From NCBI GenBank assembly GCA_963729075.1, contig CAVSMU010000014.1:181655-245654 (forward strand): 64,000 nt of DNA. Direction: 5' to 3'. The position numbers and the translations under genes are program-made. The notes under the pieces were generated by a model that did no database searches, had not been told where the DNA came from, and saw nothing but the letters and a program-made list of their open reading frames with translations. How positions within the stretch are numbered: the stretch's first letter is position 1; each line of letters starts with the position of its first letter. The DNA is from WHSW01 sp963729075. Lineage in GTDB: Bacteria; Actinomycetota; Thermoleophilia; Solirubrobacterales; 70-9. Below, piece by piece: positions 51,995 to 60,435 of this stretch.

Positions 51995-53244
51995 CCCGCG
52001 ACGTCCTCCTCACACTGAGCATGCTGCTCGGCGCGGCGCTCGCGGCGCGGTTCGTCGCCAGCCTGGTCCGGGTGCCCGAGATCCTCGTGCTCGTCCTGTT
52101 CGGGGCGCTCCTCGGTCCGTCGGCTGCTCGACGTGGTCGACGTGCCGCTCGACTCGATCGGCGCACAGCTGCTGTTCACGCTCGGCGTCTCGCTGATCCT
52201 CTTCTACGGCGGGCTCAACCTGTCGCTCGACGTGCTGCAGCGTGTCTGGGTCGGGCTCGGGATGCTCGTCGATCCCGGGGGTGCTGCTGACGGCGCTCGA
52301 TCACGGGCGTCGTCGCGCACGTCGGCCTTCGACCTCTCGTGGACGGCCGCGCTGCTGATGGGAGCGGTGCTCTCGCCAACCGATCCCGCGATCCTGATCC
52401 CGCTTGTTCGTGCGCTCGCGGCTGCGGCCGAAGGTCGCGCAGACCGTCGTCGCCGAGTCGGCGTTCAACGATCCGACCGGCGCCGTCCTCGCTCTCGCCC
52501 TCGCCGGTGTCCTGCTCAGTGGCGACGCGTCCCTCGCCGCGCCGGCCGAGGAGTTCGTCGTCGACCTCGCGATCAGCACCGTGCTGGGCATCGTGGCCGG
52601 GGTGCTGCTTGCAGCGACGATCTCGAGCCACCGGGCGGGGATCTGGCGCGAGTCCTCCGCCGCCGCGGTGCTCGCGGTGGTCACCATCGGCTACTTCTCG
52701 CTCGACTCTGCCGGGGGCAGCGGCTATCTGGGCGCCTTTCTCGCCGGCCTCATCGTCGGGAACATGGAGCGCCTGGGCCTGGCGATGCACAGCGAGCACG
52801 AGCGCGAGCTGCGCCAGTTCGCGTACAGCACCGCTGATCTGATCACGCTGTTCGTATTCGTCGTCCTCGGCGCCAACATTCCCTTCGACACCCTCGGCGA
52901 GTACTTCCTGCCGGCCCTGGCGGTCCTCGCGGCGCTGCTCCTGGTGGCGCGGCCGCTGACCGTCCTGGCCTGCACGCTGCCGGACCGCCGCGCCGGGTGG
53001 ACGCGCCCGGAGGTCGCGTTTTTGTGCTGGACCCGGGAGACCGGCGTCGTGCCGGCGGCGCTCGTCGGCGTGCTCGCCGGGCTCGGCGTCCCCGACGTCG
53101 ACGTCTACGCGAGCCGTGGTCGCGCTCGCGATCGTTCTGACGCTGCTGCTCCAGGCGCTTCCGGCGGCGTGGCTCGCCGGCCGGCTCGGGCTGCTCGACG
53201 GCGAGCATCCCGGAGGCGCCGCCCCCGCGGAGGCGCCGAGCTGA
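51991..53244 (+). pseudogene. Cation/proton antiporter (CPA1/NhaP-type), several frameshifts
   Basis: Homologous pieces occur in order in three frames: TRDVLLTLSMLLGAALAARF, VDVPLDSIGAQLLFTLGVSL, LSWTAALLMGAVLSPTDPAI (the conserved SPTDPAI ion site), PKVAQTVVAESAFNDPTGAV (the ESAFND core), GYLGAFLAGLIVGN and ALAIVLTLLLQALPAAWL. Breaks lie near 52120-52135, 52270-52325 (more than one), 52405 and 53112. Most are fixed by removing one G or C. Because every piece is well conserved, sequencing error is more likely than true decay. The protein would exchange Na+ or K+ for H+. Confidence 0.8.
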
Positions 53245-53663
53245 TCGGACGGCGGCGAGACCGACCGCCGCGCGAGCGGCTCGGCCACGAGCGGCCCGGG
53301 GCGGTCCTGCGCGGCCCGCCGATCACGCTCGCCTGCGAGTGCGGCGAGCGCGCCGACGTGCCCTACGGCGAGCGCTGGACCTGCCCGTCGTGCGGGCGGT
53401 CGTACGACACGGCGCGGATCCCGCGCGAGGACTACGCCCAGATCCGGCGCACCCAGCTCCGTTTCCGAATCCTCCCGGTCACCTACGGGCTCGTCGTGTC
53501 CGCGATCGCGGTCTTCTTCATCGCCACCGGGAACGAGTTCAGCGTCTTCTTCCTGCTCCCGGTCGCGCTGATGGCGTGGTTCATGCTGATCCGCCCGGTC
53601 CACCGCAGGCGCTACCGCGAGGCGATCGCCAACCTGCCCCGCTGGGACCTGCGCGCCGACTAG
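53241..53663 (+). CDS. Zinc-ribbon membrane protein of unknown function
   Basis: About 140 residues. The middle has a zinc ribbon, LACECGERADVPYGERWTCPSCGR, split here as CECGE and CPSCG. Two hydrophobic helices follow (VTYGLVVSAIAVFFIATG and FSVFFLLPVALMAWFMLI), then a basic end (HRRRYREAIANLPRWDL). Start uncertain: CTG 53241 overlaps the antiporter stop, and no good ATG lies before the ribbon. A role near the antiporter is possible but not shown. Confidence 0.6.
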   Translation: MIGRRRDRPPRERLGHERPGAVLRGPPITLACECGERADVPYGERWTCPSCGRSYDTARIPREDYAQIRRTQLRFRILPVTYGLVVSAIAVFFIATGNEFSVFFLLPVALMAWFMLIRPVHRRRYREAIANLPRWDLRAD

Positions 53664-53703
53664 CAGAACCGCGGCGCCCGGGCGTGGGCCCATGGCCCGG
53701 CCC

Positions 53704-53760
53704 TCGGCGAACGTCCCAGAGCACCCCGCATAGCGACCACTCCGGGACGTTCGCCGCGAG
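53704..53760. terminator. Bidirectional terminator-like inverted repeat between convergent genes
   Basis: GGCGAACGTCCC (53706-53717) and GGGACGTTCGCC (53744-53755) are perfect 12-bp arms, extended by CTCG/CGAG flanks with a small bulge. The loop is 26 nt. It sits exactly between the convergent zinc-ribbon gene (stop 53663) and the APC permease (stop 53765), where a shared terminator is expected. Confidence 0.7.
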
Positions 53761-53764
53761 GGTG

Positions 53765-55238
53765 CTACGCGGGAGTCGCCGGCGCGGGCTGCGCGGCCGC
53801 GGGCTCCTCGGGCATCGTCGGCGTCTCCTCGCGCAGGCGGATGCCGGTGCGGTCCTGGACCACGTGGCGGAAGATGTAGAGCAGCAGCGAGACCCCGAGC
53901 ACGATCAGGCCGACGCGTGTCTTGTCCCAGCCGTAGCCGTACTCGTCGGCGTACACGAACCCGCCGCAGATGATGAACACCAGGTTGATCGTCGCCAGCA
54001 GGCCCGCGATCGGCACCCAGATCGCCGACAACCGGATCGGGCGCGGCCAGTTCGGGCGGTCGCGGCGCAGGAGCAGGAACCCCGACAACGCGAACACGTG
54101 GGCGAGGATGTAGCCCAGGTTGCCGGCGGCCAGGATCTCGATCGCGCTCGCGAAGTAGGTGATCAGGAACAGGTTGAGCAGCGCGTCGAGGGTCATCGCC
54201 CGGGCCGGGACGCTGAACCGGTTCAGCACCCCGAGTTGCTTGATCGTCATCCCGTCCCGGGAGATCCCGAACAGGGCCCGCGAGCCGTCCATGGTCGCGG
54301 TGTTCATCGACAGCAGGAGGCCCGCGACCAGGCAGACGATCATCACGTTGCCGAGCGCATCGCCGACGAGCGTGTCGAACGCCTGGGTGTAGAACGAGAT
54401 CCCGGTCGCATCGTCGGCGATCGCGGTCGTACCCAGCGTTCCGCCGACCCCGAGCGGCAGCAGCGCGTAGACGACGACCGAGAACGCCGCCGACGCCCGC
54501 AGCGCCCGCGGCGTGTCGGTCTCGGTCGACTCGTACTCGGGCGCGAACGCCGCCACGGTCTCGAACCCGTAGGCCGACCAGCCCATGAAGTAGAGCCAGA
54601 CCAGCGCCAGCCCGAGGCCGCCGCCTGCGCCGATCTCCCACTGCATGTTGTCGCTCGACCAGTCCCCGGTGATGTAGGGCAGGAACATGAGCACGAACGC
54701 CGGGATCAGCAGCAGCCCGCCGGTGACGTACCCGAACCAGACCGCAGGCCGCACCCCGAAGACGTTGAACGCCCACACGAGGACGATCGCGACACATCCC
54801 GAGCACGATCGCCAAGTTGAAGTCGAAGCCGCCCGCCGCCTCGGCCCAGGTCGAGTCCGAAAACCACTCGGCCTGGATCAGCGTCCCGACGACGAGCCCG
54901 TTGATCGCGAGCACGCTCGACCACGCGAACCAGTAGCCGAACGTCGCGACCGGCCCGACGAAGGTGAAGTACTTGCGCCATGCCTCGTGCGCGAACAGGG
55001 AGATGCCGCCGACCTTGTTCGGGAACATCGTCGCCAGCTCGGCGTAGATGTTGTTCTGCAGCGCGCCGAGGCAGACGGAGATGGTCCAGAGCACAAAGGC
55101 ACCGGTGGTCCCGAGCGCACCGATCGAGAATCCCAGCGCGGCAATCAGGAAACCCGGGTTCGCAAGCGCGATCACGAACCCGTCCCACCACGTCATCGCC
55201 TTGAGCAGCTGACGCTCTTCGACCTGGGCGGTTGCCAT
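53765..55238 (-). CDS. APC-family amino acid/amine permease, apparent frameshift
   Basis: A twelve-helix APC transporter of about 490 residues. The N-terminal part from 55238 has ANPGFLIAALGFSIGALGTT and MFPNKVGGISLFAHEAWRKY. The remainder, in the next frame, has VWAFNVFGVRPAVWFGYVTG, YFMGWSAYGFETVAAFAPEY (substrate region) and MDGSRALFGISRDGM. One extra base near 54793-54802 joins them. The GISLFA and SRALFGxSRDG motifs place it near basic/aliphatic amine or amino-acid permeases. Its promoter carries the TGTACC operator shared with the amine modules, so it probably imports their substrate. Confidence 0.85.
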
Positions 55239-55317
55239 CCGCGCTCTCCTCTCCCCTCCGCTGACGGCGACCCGGATCGGGCCCCATCCCGGAGGCGGCG
55301 CTGTATTTGCGCGCCGA

Positions 55318-55347
55318 AACGTACCTATTGGTACAAGGGAAAGTCAA
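55318..55347 (-). promoter_or_regulatory. APC permease promoter with TGTACC-type operator
   Basis: On the minus strand -35 TTGACT (55347-55342) and -10-like TACGTT (55323-55318) are 18 bp apart. The operator TGTACCAATAGGTACG (55335-55320) occupies the spacer and -10. It forms the dyad GTACC-TATT-GGTAC on the plus strand. It lies between the permease and the divergent stress-protein gene and may control both. Confidence 0.6.
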
Positions 55348-55415
55348 ATGCCTGGGTGGCGCTGCAGAGCTTGTTTCGTCCGAACGAGCGCGATCCGCGT
55401 ATTACGCTCGTAGGT

Positions 55416-55910
55416 ATGCACGTCCGCGATCACGTCCGAGATCACAGCGACACCGTCACGGGCGTGCGCGGCACGGGCGGCGCGGGCCGGCCGGTCGTGC
55501 TCGGAACGCTCTCCTGCCGGATCGACCCTGAAGCCGAGCAGTTCGCGTTCGAGGCGGCGCTCGACGCCGACTCGTCGCTGGTGATCGCCAACGTCGTCCA
55601 CCTGCCGAACTACCCGACCACCCTGATGCTCGTCGGCCCCGACGCCGCGACCCTGCCACACGAGGAGGACCTCGATGCGGTCCGCGCGACGGCCGAACGC
55701 GCCGCGGGGCTCGGGATCCGCACCGAGCACCTGCGCGTGAGCAGCAAGCGGCCGGTGAAGGCATTGCTCGAGGTCGTCCGCGATCAGGGAGCGGGGCTGC
55801 TCGTGTTCGGCCCCGATCGCTCGAGGATCGCCCGCCGGAAGTTCCGCCGCGCGGCGCGCCGGATCCGCGACGAGGCCGCGTGCCTGATCTGGATCGCGCC
55901 CGACGCCTGA
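55416..55910 (+). CDS. Universal stress protein (UspA) family
   Basis: A 164-residue single-domain protein. It has the Usp core VVLGTLSC at strand 1, VIANVVHLPN, and a C-terminal LLVFGPDRS in place of the usual ATP-binding G-x2-G-x9-GS. The glycine pattern (GPDRSRIARRKFRRAARRI) is imperfect, so ATP binding is doubtful. ATG 55416 is the only start after the promoter. It is divergent from the APC permease, sharing a control region with it. Confidence 0.7.
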   Translation: MHVRDHVRDHSDTVTGVRGTGGAGRPVVLGTLSCRIDPEAEQFAFEAALDADSSLVIANVVHLPNYPTTLMLVGPDAATLPHEEDLDAVRATAERAAGLGIRTEHLRVSSKRPVKALLEVVRDQGAGLLVFGPDRSRIARRKFRRAARRIRDEAACLIWIAPDA

Positions 55911-55953
55911 GGCGGCGCGACCGGCCGCCGCGCGCGGGCGGCTGTATCGTCCC

Positions 55954-55969
55954 TGTACCGATTTGTACA
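55954..55969 (+). promoter_or_regulatory. TGTACC-type operator upstream of the acyl-CoA-dehydrogenase operon
   Basis: TGTACCGATTTGTACA is an imperfect palindrome with TGTAC/GTACA arms and a 6-bp centre. It is the most symmetric of the four copies. GGAAGGAG precedes ATG 55999 by about 8 bp. Same element as at 26380, 45853 and 55320. Confidence 0.65.
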
Positions 55970-55998
55970 GCGCTCCGGCGGCTGGGAAGGAGAGATAG

Positions 55999-57405
55999 AT
56001 GTCCGAGAAGCAGTGGGGTGGCGAGCCCTTCTGGGGACTGGGGTATGAGTGGGACCCGGACTGGGTGCTCACCGACCGGCAGAAGGAGCTGCGCGAGTCG
56101 CTGATCGAGCTCTGCGAGCGCGAGCTGCGCGCGAACGCGAAGCGTTCCGACGACGAACTCAGCTATCCGCGCCGCAACTTCGAGCTGCTGGCCGAGAACG
56201 GCTTCCTGAGCCTTACGGTGCCCGAGGAGTACGGCGGGCTCGGCGAGAACCACGTCGCCTTCTCGATGGTGTGCGAGACGCTCGCCCGCTACGGCTGCGC
56301 CTCGACCGCCATGTGCTACGTGATGCACATCGGGGCGGTGTCGACGATCATGCTCCGGCCGACCCCAGAGCTGGTCGACAAGTACATCCGCACGCTCGAC
56401 AGCGAGTGCCGGATCGGGACCCTCTCGTACTCGGACCCCCAGACCGGTTCGCACTTCTGGTACCCGTTCTCCTCGAGCGCCGAGCGCACCAACGGCGGCT
56501 TCAAGGTCAACAAGAAGTCGTCGTGGACGACGTCGGGCGGCTTCGCCGACTTCTACGTCGTCCAGACCACCAGCCCCGACTTTTCCGGCTACGACGACCT
56601 GTCGGTGTTCGTGATCGACGGCAACGACGTCCAGGCGCAGCCCTCGCTCTGGGACGCGCTCGGGCTGCGCGGCAACCAGTCCGGCCCGATCCAGGTCGAG
56701 GACATCGAGGTCCCGGCCGATCAGATCGTCGGCCCGGTCGGCGACGGCGCGTCCTCCAACGACGAGGCGGTCGACCCGTGGTTCCTGATCGGCTCGTCGT
56801 CGGTCTGGAACGGGATCGCGCTGGGGACGATCGACATCGCCAGGCGTCACACGACCCGCAAGCGGCACGTCGACGTCGGCATGCGGGTCGCCGACTACCC
56901 GACGATCCAGGACTACGTCGGCGAGGCAGTGATGGACACCAACGCCTGCCGCGTCTTCGTCCTCTCGGTCGCCCAGGCGATGGACCGCGCCACCGACGAC
57001 AACCGCCGTGTGCTCGAGCCGGGCGAGACCGCCCGGGCGGACTACCTGCACTGGGCCTGGCAGATCAAGTTCGAGGCGGCGAAGAACGTCGCGCACGTGG
57101 TCGACAAGATGCTGCACGCCTGCGGCGGATCCGGCTACAAGCGCGACATGGAGCTCGAGCGTTACCTCCGCGACGCCAAGGCCGGCTGGGTGATGGGCCC
57201 GACCAACGAGGTCCTGCGCCAGTTCGTGGGCAAGGCGGTGCTACTCGGCTTCGACGCGCTCGACTACTGGAACCAGACCTACAATCGGCGAGTGGTCGAG
57301 AACGAGGTCAAGAAGCTCGACCCTGCGGAGAAGCGCGACCTCGCCGCGACGCTCGTCGAGCAGGCCGACGAGGCGGAGGCCAAGGCCGCGGCGGCGAAGG
57401 CGTAG
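55999..57405 (+). CDS. Acyl-CoA dehydrogenase-fold flavoenzyme (possible FMN-dependent monooxygenase)
   Basis: A 468-residue ACAD-fold protein. Helical N-terminal domain (QKELRESLIELCERELRANA), middle domain LTVPEEYGGLGENHVAFSMV, beta-domain IGTLSYSDPQTGSHFW and C-terminal CGGSGYKRDMELERYLRDAK. The usual catalytic Glu region reads GWVMGPTNEVLRQFVGKAV. A flavin reductase gene follows in the same cluster, which suggests a reduced-flavin monooxygenase related to DszC/NtaA-type enzymes rather than a fatty-acid enzyme. An N-oxygenase on an amine would fit. Substrate unknown. Confidence 0.8.
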   Translation: MSEKQWGGEPFWGLGYEWDPDWVLTDRQKELRESLIELCERELRANAKRSDDELSYPRRNFELLAENGFLSLTVPEEYGGLGENHVAFSMVCETLARYGCASTAMCYVMHIGAVSTIMLRPTPELVDKYIRTLDSECRIGTLSYSDPQTGSHFWYPFSSSAERTNGGFKVNKKSSWTTSGGFADFYVVQTTSPDFSGYDDLSVFVIDGNDVQAQPSLWDALGLRGNQSGPIQVEDIEVPADQIVGPVGDGASSNDEAVDPWFLIGSSSVWNGIALGTIDIARRHTTRKRHVDVGMRVADYPTIQDYVGEAVMDTNACRVFVLSVAQAMDRATDDNRRVLEPGETARADYLHWAWQIKFEAAKNVAHVVDKMLHACGGSGYKRDMELERYLRDAKAGWVMGPTNEVLRQFVGKAVLLGFDALDYWNQTYNRRVVENEVKKLDPAEKRDLAATLVEQADEAEAKAAAAKA

Positions 57406-57407
57406 CA

Positions 57408-59735
57408 ATGGCGGTAGCCGCTCGACCGGCGCTGCTCCTACCCGGCCTGCGGCCGGTCGACCGATCGCTGGAGACGCACTGGGTCCGCCCTGGCGCGGCG
57501 ACCGCGGTGCGGCTGCGCCCGGACGACCGGCTCACGGTCCTGAACCGCGACGGCGGCCAGGTCGGCGAGCTGTCCGTGATCGACGCCGAAGGCGGCGAGG
57601 ACGCAGCCGCGATCGGCGGCCGCGCCGACGCCGACGCGACGGTGCTGCGCGGGCTCGTCCGCAACGGCGGCGCTGACGGGCTCCTCGGGGCTCTACACGC
57701 CGAGGGCCTGCTTCCCCAGGACGCCCGCGCGCTGCGCCTGTTCGACGACGCCACGCCGCGGGGCGCCGAGGAGAGCTTCGCCGTCGAGCGTGCCGCCACC
57801 GCGATCGTCGCCGCGCCGGGCGGCCGCGTCGTCGACGGAGACTGGCCCGCGTCGCCGCTTCTGATCGAGATCCGCCGCGCGCAGCCCCGAACGCCGGAGG
57901 AGGTCGAACTGCCGCCGCCGTTGGCCGAGCCGCGGCTCGACTTCCGCGTCGATCTGGCGAGCGCCGCCGCATATGAGGTCGAGGCCGGGGAGTACATCCA
58001 GATCATCGACGTGCAGGGAAAGCAGTGCTCGGACTTCCTCGCCTTCAACCGCAACAAGCTCGAGCGCGGGATCGAGCGCGGGCTCGACGCGACCACCACC
58101 CGGACGCTGATGGCCTCCGCCCACCCGGCGCCCGGGCTGTACCGAAAGAGCTACGACGTCGACATGGACCCGTTGGTCGAGCTGGTTCAGGACACGGTCG
58201 GTCGCCACGACAGCTTCGCGCTCGCCTGCACGGCGAAGTACTACGACGACCTCGGGTATCCGGGCCACGTCAACTGCTCCGAGAACTTCAACGGGCAGGT
58301 GACGCCCTACGGCGTGGCGCCACGCAAGGGCTGGGAGGCACTCAATTTCTTCTACAACACCGCGTTCGACGCCGACAACCAGCTCACCGCCGACGAGCCC
58401 TGGTCGCGCCCGGGCGACTACGTGCTCCTGCGGGCCGCCGACGACCTGCTCTGCGCGTCGTCGGCGTGCCCCGACGACATCGACCCGGCCAACGGCTGGG
58501 AGATCACCGACATCCACGTCCGCGTCTACCGACCCGAGAATCGATTCGCGATGGCGATCGCCCACCGCGTCACCCCGGAGGCCGACCCCGTCATGACCCA
58601 GGAGACCGCCTTCCACCCCCGCACCTCAGCGCTCACCCGCGACCTGGTCGAGTACCGCGGCTACTGGCTGCCGAACTGCTTCGAGAGCGAGGGCACGATC
58701 GCCGAGTACTGGGCCTGCCGCGAGGCGGCGGTGATCATGGACCTCTCGCCCCTGCGCAAGTTCGAGGTCCTCGGCCCCGACGCCGAGCTCCTGATCCAGC
58801 GCGCGATCACCCGCGACGCCCGCAAGCTGGCGGTTGGTCAGGTCACCTACACCGCGGTCTGCAACGAGACCGGCGGGATGCTCGATGACGCGACCGTCTA
58901 CCGGCTCGGCGACGACAACTTCCGCTTCGTGGCCGGCGACCCCTACACCGGCATGCACCTGACCCAGCTGGCCGAGTCCGGGTCGATGCGCGCCTGGGTC
59001 AAGCCGTCGACCGACCAGCTCCACAACCTCTCGGTCCAGGGCCCGAACAGCCGCGAGATCCTGCGGCAGATCGTGTGGACGCCGCCGACCCAGCCGGAGC
59101 TCGAGAAGCTGCGCTGGTTCCGCTTCTTGGTCGGGCGCATCGGCGACTACGACGGGATCCCGATCGTCGTCTCGCGCACCGGCTACACGGGCGAGCTCGG
59201 CTACGAGGTCTGGTGTCACCCTGACGACGGCCCAGCGGTCTGGGACGCGATCTGGGAGGCCGGAGCCGGCCACGGGCTCAAGCCGCTCGGGCTGGCGGCG
59301 CTGGACATGCTGCGGATCGAGTCGGCGCTGATCTTCGCCGGATACGAGTTCGACGACCAGATCGACCCGTTCGAGGCCGGGATCGGGTTCGCCGTCGCAC
59401 TCGACGACGAGGACGATTTCGTCGGCAAGGACGCGCTGGTCGAGCGCAAGGCCCACCCACAACGGGTGCTCGTCGGGCTCGAGCTCGCCGGACATGAGGT
59501 CGCGGCCCACGGCGAATGCGTCCACGTCGGACGCTCGCAGGTCGGGGTCATCACGAGCGCCACGCGAAGCCCGGTGCTGCGCAAGAACATCGCCCTCTGC
59601 CGGATGGCGGTCCAGTACGCGGAGCCCGGGACCGAGGTCGAGGTCGGAAAGCTCGACAGCCACCAGAAGCGGCTTCCGGCCACCGTGGTCAGCATCCCGT
59701 TCTACGACCCGGAGAAGAAGCGGCCCCGGTCCTGA
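57408..59735 (+). CDS. DUF1989 / aminomethyltransferase (GcvT) fusion protein
   Basis: A 775-residue fusion. An N-terminal region (about 1-180) and the DUF1989 domain (about 185-385, with DVQGKQCSDFLAFN, CTAKYYDDLGYPGHVNC and SENFNGQVTPYG; possible metal site of Cys/His) precede a GcvT domain (about 410-775: SPLRKFEVLGPDAELLIQRA, TYTAVCNETGGMLDD, HNLSVQGPNSREILRQ, RTGYTGELGYEVWCH). GcvT domains pass one-carbon units to THF, so this looks like a demethylase for a methylated N or S compound. It is 2 bp after the ACAD gene. Function unproven. Confidence 0.85.
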   Translation: MAVAARPALLLPGLRPVDRSLETHWVRPGAATAVRLRPDDRLTVLNRDGGQVGELSVIDAEGGEDAAAIGGRADADATVLRGLVRNGGADGLLGALHAEGLLPQDARALRLFDDATPRGAEESFAVERAATAIVAAPGGRVVDGDWPASPLLIEIRRAQPRTPEEVELPPPLAEPRLDFRVDLASAAAYEVEAGEYIQIIDVQGKQCSDFLAFNRNKLERGIERGLDATTTRTLMASAHPAPGLYRKSYDVDMDPLVELVQDTVGRHDSFALACTAKYYDDLGYPGHVNCSENFNGQVTPYGVAPRKGWEALNFFYNTAFDADNQLTADEPWSRPGDYVLLRAADDLLCASSACPDDIDPANGWEITDIHVRVYRPENRFAMAIAHRVTPEADPVMTQETAFHPRTSALTRDLVEYRGYWLPNCFESEGTIAEYWACREAAVIMDLSPLRKFEVLGPDAELLIQRAITRDARKLAVGQVTYTAVCNETGGMLDDATVYRLGDDNFRFVAGDPYTGMHLTQLAESGSMRAWVKPSTDQLHNLSVQGPNSREILRQIVWTPPTQPELEKLRWFRFLVGRIGDYDGIPIVVSRTGYTGELGYEVWCHPDDGPAVWDAIWEAGAGHGLKPLGLAALDMLRIESALIFAGYEFDDQIDPFEAGIGFAVALDDEDDFVGKDALVERKAHPQRVLVGLELAGHEVAAHGECVHVGRSQVGVITSATRSPVLRKNIALCRMAVQYAEPGTEVEVGKLDSHQKRLPATVVSIPFYDPEKKRPRS

Positions 59736-59744
59736 TCGGCGCCG

Positions 59745-60359
59745 TCAGGCCTCGTCGACCAGGCGGCCATACTGGCCGCCGTGGAATAGCAGCGGCCGCG
59801 CGTCGGGGGCCCGGCGGGCGTACTCGACCTGTCCGAGGAAAAGCGAGTGGTCGCCGCCCCAGTAGGAGCGGACCACGCGGGAGACGAACTGCGCGGCCGA
59901 GCCCTTGACCACCGGCGCCTCGCGGACGATCACGAAGCGCGGCTCAGGAGCGTCGTCGCCCGCGCGGCCGGCGAACCGATCGGAGAGCGCCCTCTGGTCG
60001 GCCGCGAGGACGCTGACGCCGAACAGGCACCGCTCGTGCAGCAGCGAGCACATCTTCGTCCGCCGATCGACCGAGATCAGCACCAGCGGCGGCTCGAGCG
60101 AGACCGACATGAACGCGTTCGCGGTCATCCCGTGGATCTGCTCGTCGGCGTGGGTGGTGATCACCGTCACCCCGGTCGCGAACATGCCGAGGGTCTGGCG
60201 CAGGGCGACGGCCGGATCGTCGCCCTCGACGTCGGGCAGCTCCCGCGGGGGCGGCGCCTCCGGCGCCTCGCCGATTCCCTCCGGTCCGGCGCCGACCCAG
60301 GCGCCGGCCTCGGCGAGGCTGAGATCGAACTCGGGCGGCATGGTCGGCGTCTCGCTCAT
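59745..60359 (-). CDS. Flavin reductase family protein (FMN-binding split barrel)
   Basis: A 204-residue protein. Family blocks: LRQTLGMFATGVTVITTHADE, GMTANAFMSVSLEPPLVLIS, RCLFGVSVLAADQRALSDRFAG and HSLFLGQVEYAR. It would supply reduced FMN to a monooxygenase. An N-terminal extension of about 45 residues is acidic/Pro-rich. It is convergent with the DUF1989-GcvT gene, so it is not in that operon, but it faces the same cluster. Its divergent partner is a GntR regulator. Confidence 0.88.
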   Translation of the reverse strand: MSETPTMPPEFDLSLAEAGAWVGAGPEGIGEAPEAPPPRELPDVEGDDPAVALRQTLGMFATGVTVITTHADEQIHGMTANAFMSVSLEPPLVLISVDRRTKMCSLLHERCLFGVSVLAADQRALSDRFAGRAGDDAPEPRFVIVREAPVVKGSAAQFVSRVVRSYWGGDHSLFLGQVEYARRAPDARPLLFHGGQYGRLVDEA

Positions 60360-60373
60360 ACGTGCATTATCCA

Positions 60374-60426
60374 GGCGAATCGCCAGGCGCCAAATCGCGA
60401 CGATCCGCGCGTTCGCGGGCTAGGCT
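60374..60426. promoter_or_regulatory. Divergent control region of flavin reductase and GntR gene
   Basis: A perfect dyad GGCGA-A-TCGCC lies at 60374-60384. A TAGGCT -10-like box (60421-60426) is 9 bp before the GntR GTG, suggesting a leaderless transcript. No TGTACC element is present here, so if the GntR protein is the TGTACC regulator it does not use that site on itself. Confidence 0.45.
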
Positions 60427-60435
60427 CGCATCATC

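Noticed and set aside
52215..55238. A 1007-codon minus-strand frame from the APC permease N-terminus through the zinc-ribbon gene and antiporter.
   Set aside because: Only the first part is real permease sequence. The rest is antisense shadow reached through a frameshift near 54800.
55999..57405. Assignment of the ACAD-fold protein to fatty-acid beta-oxidation.
   Set aside because: No thiolase, enoyl-CoA hydratase or CoA ligase is near it, whereas a flavin reductase and a folate-domain protein are.
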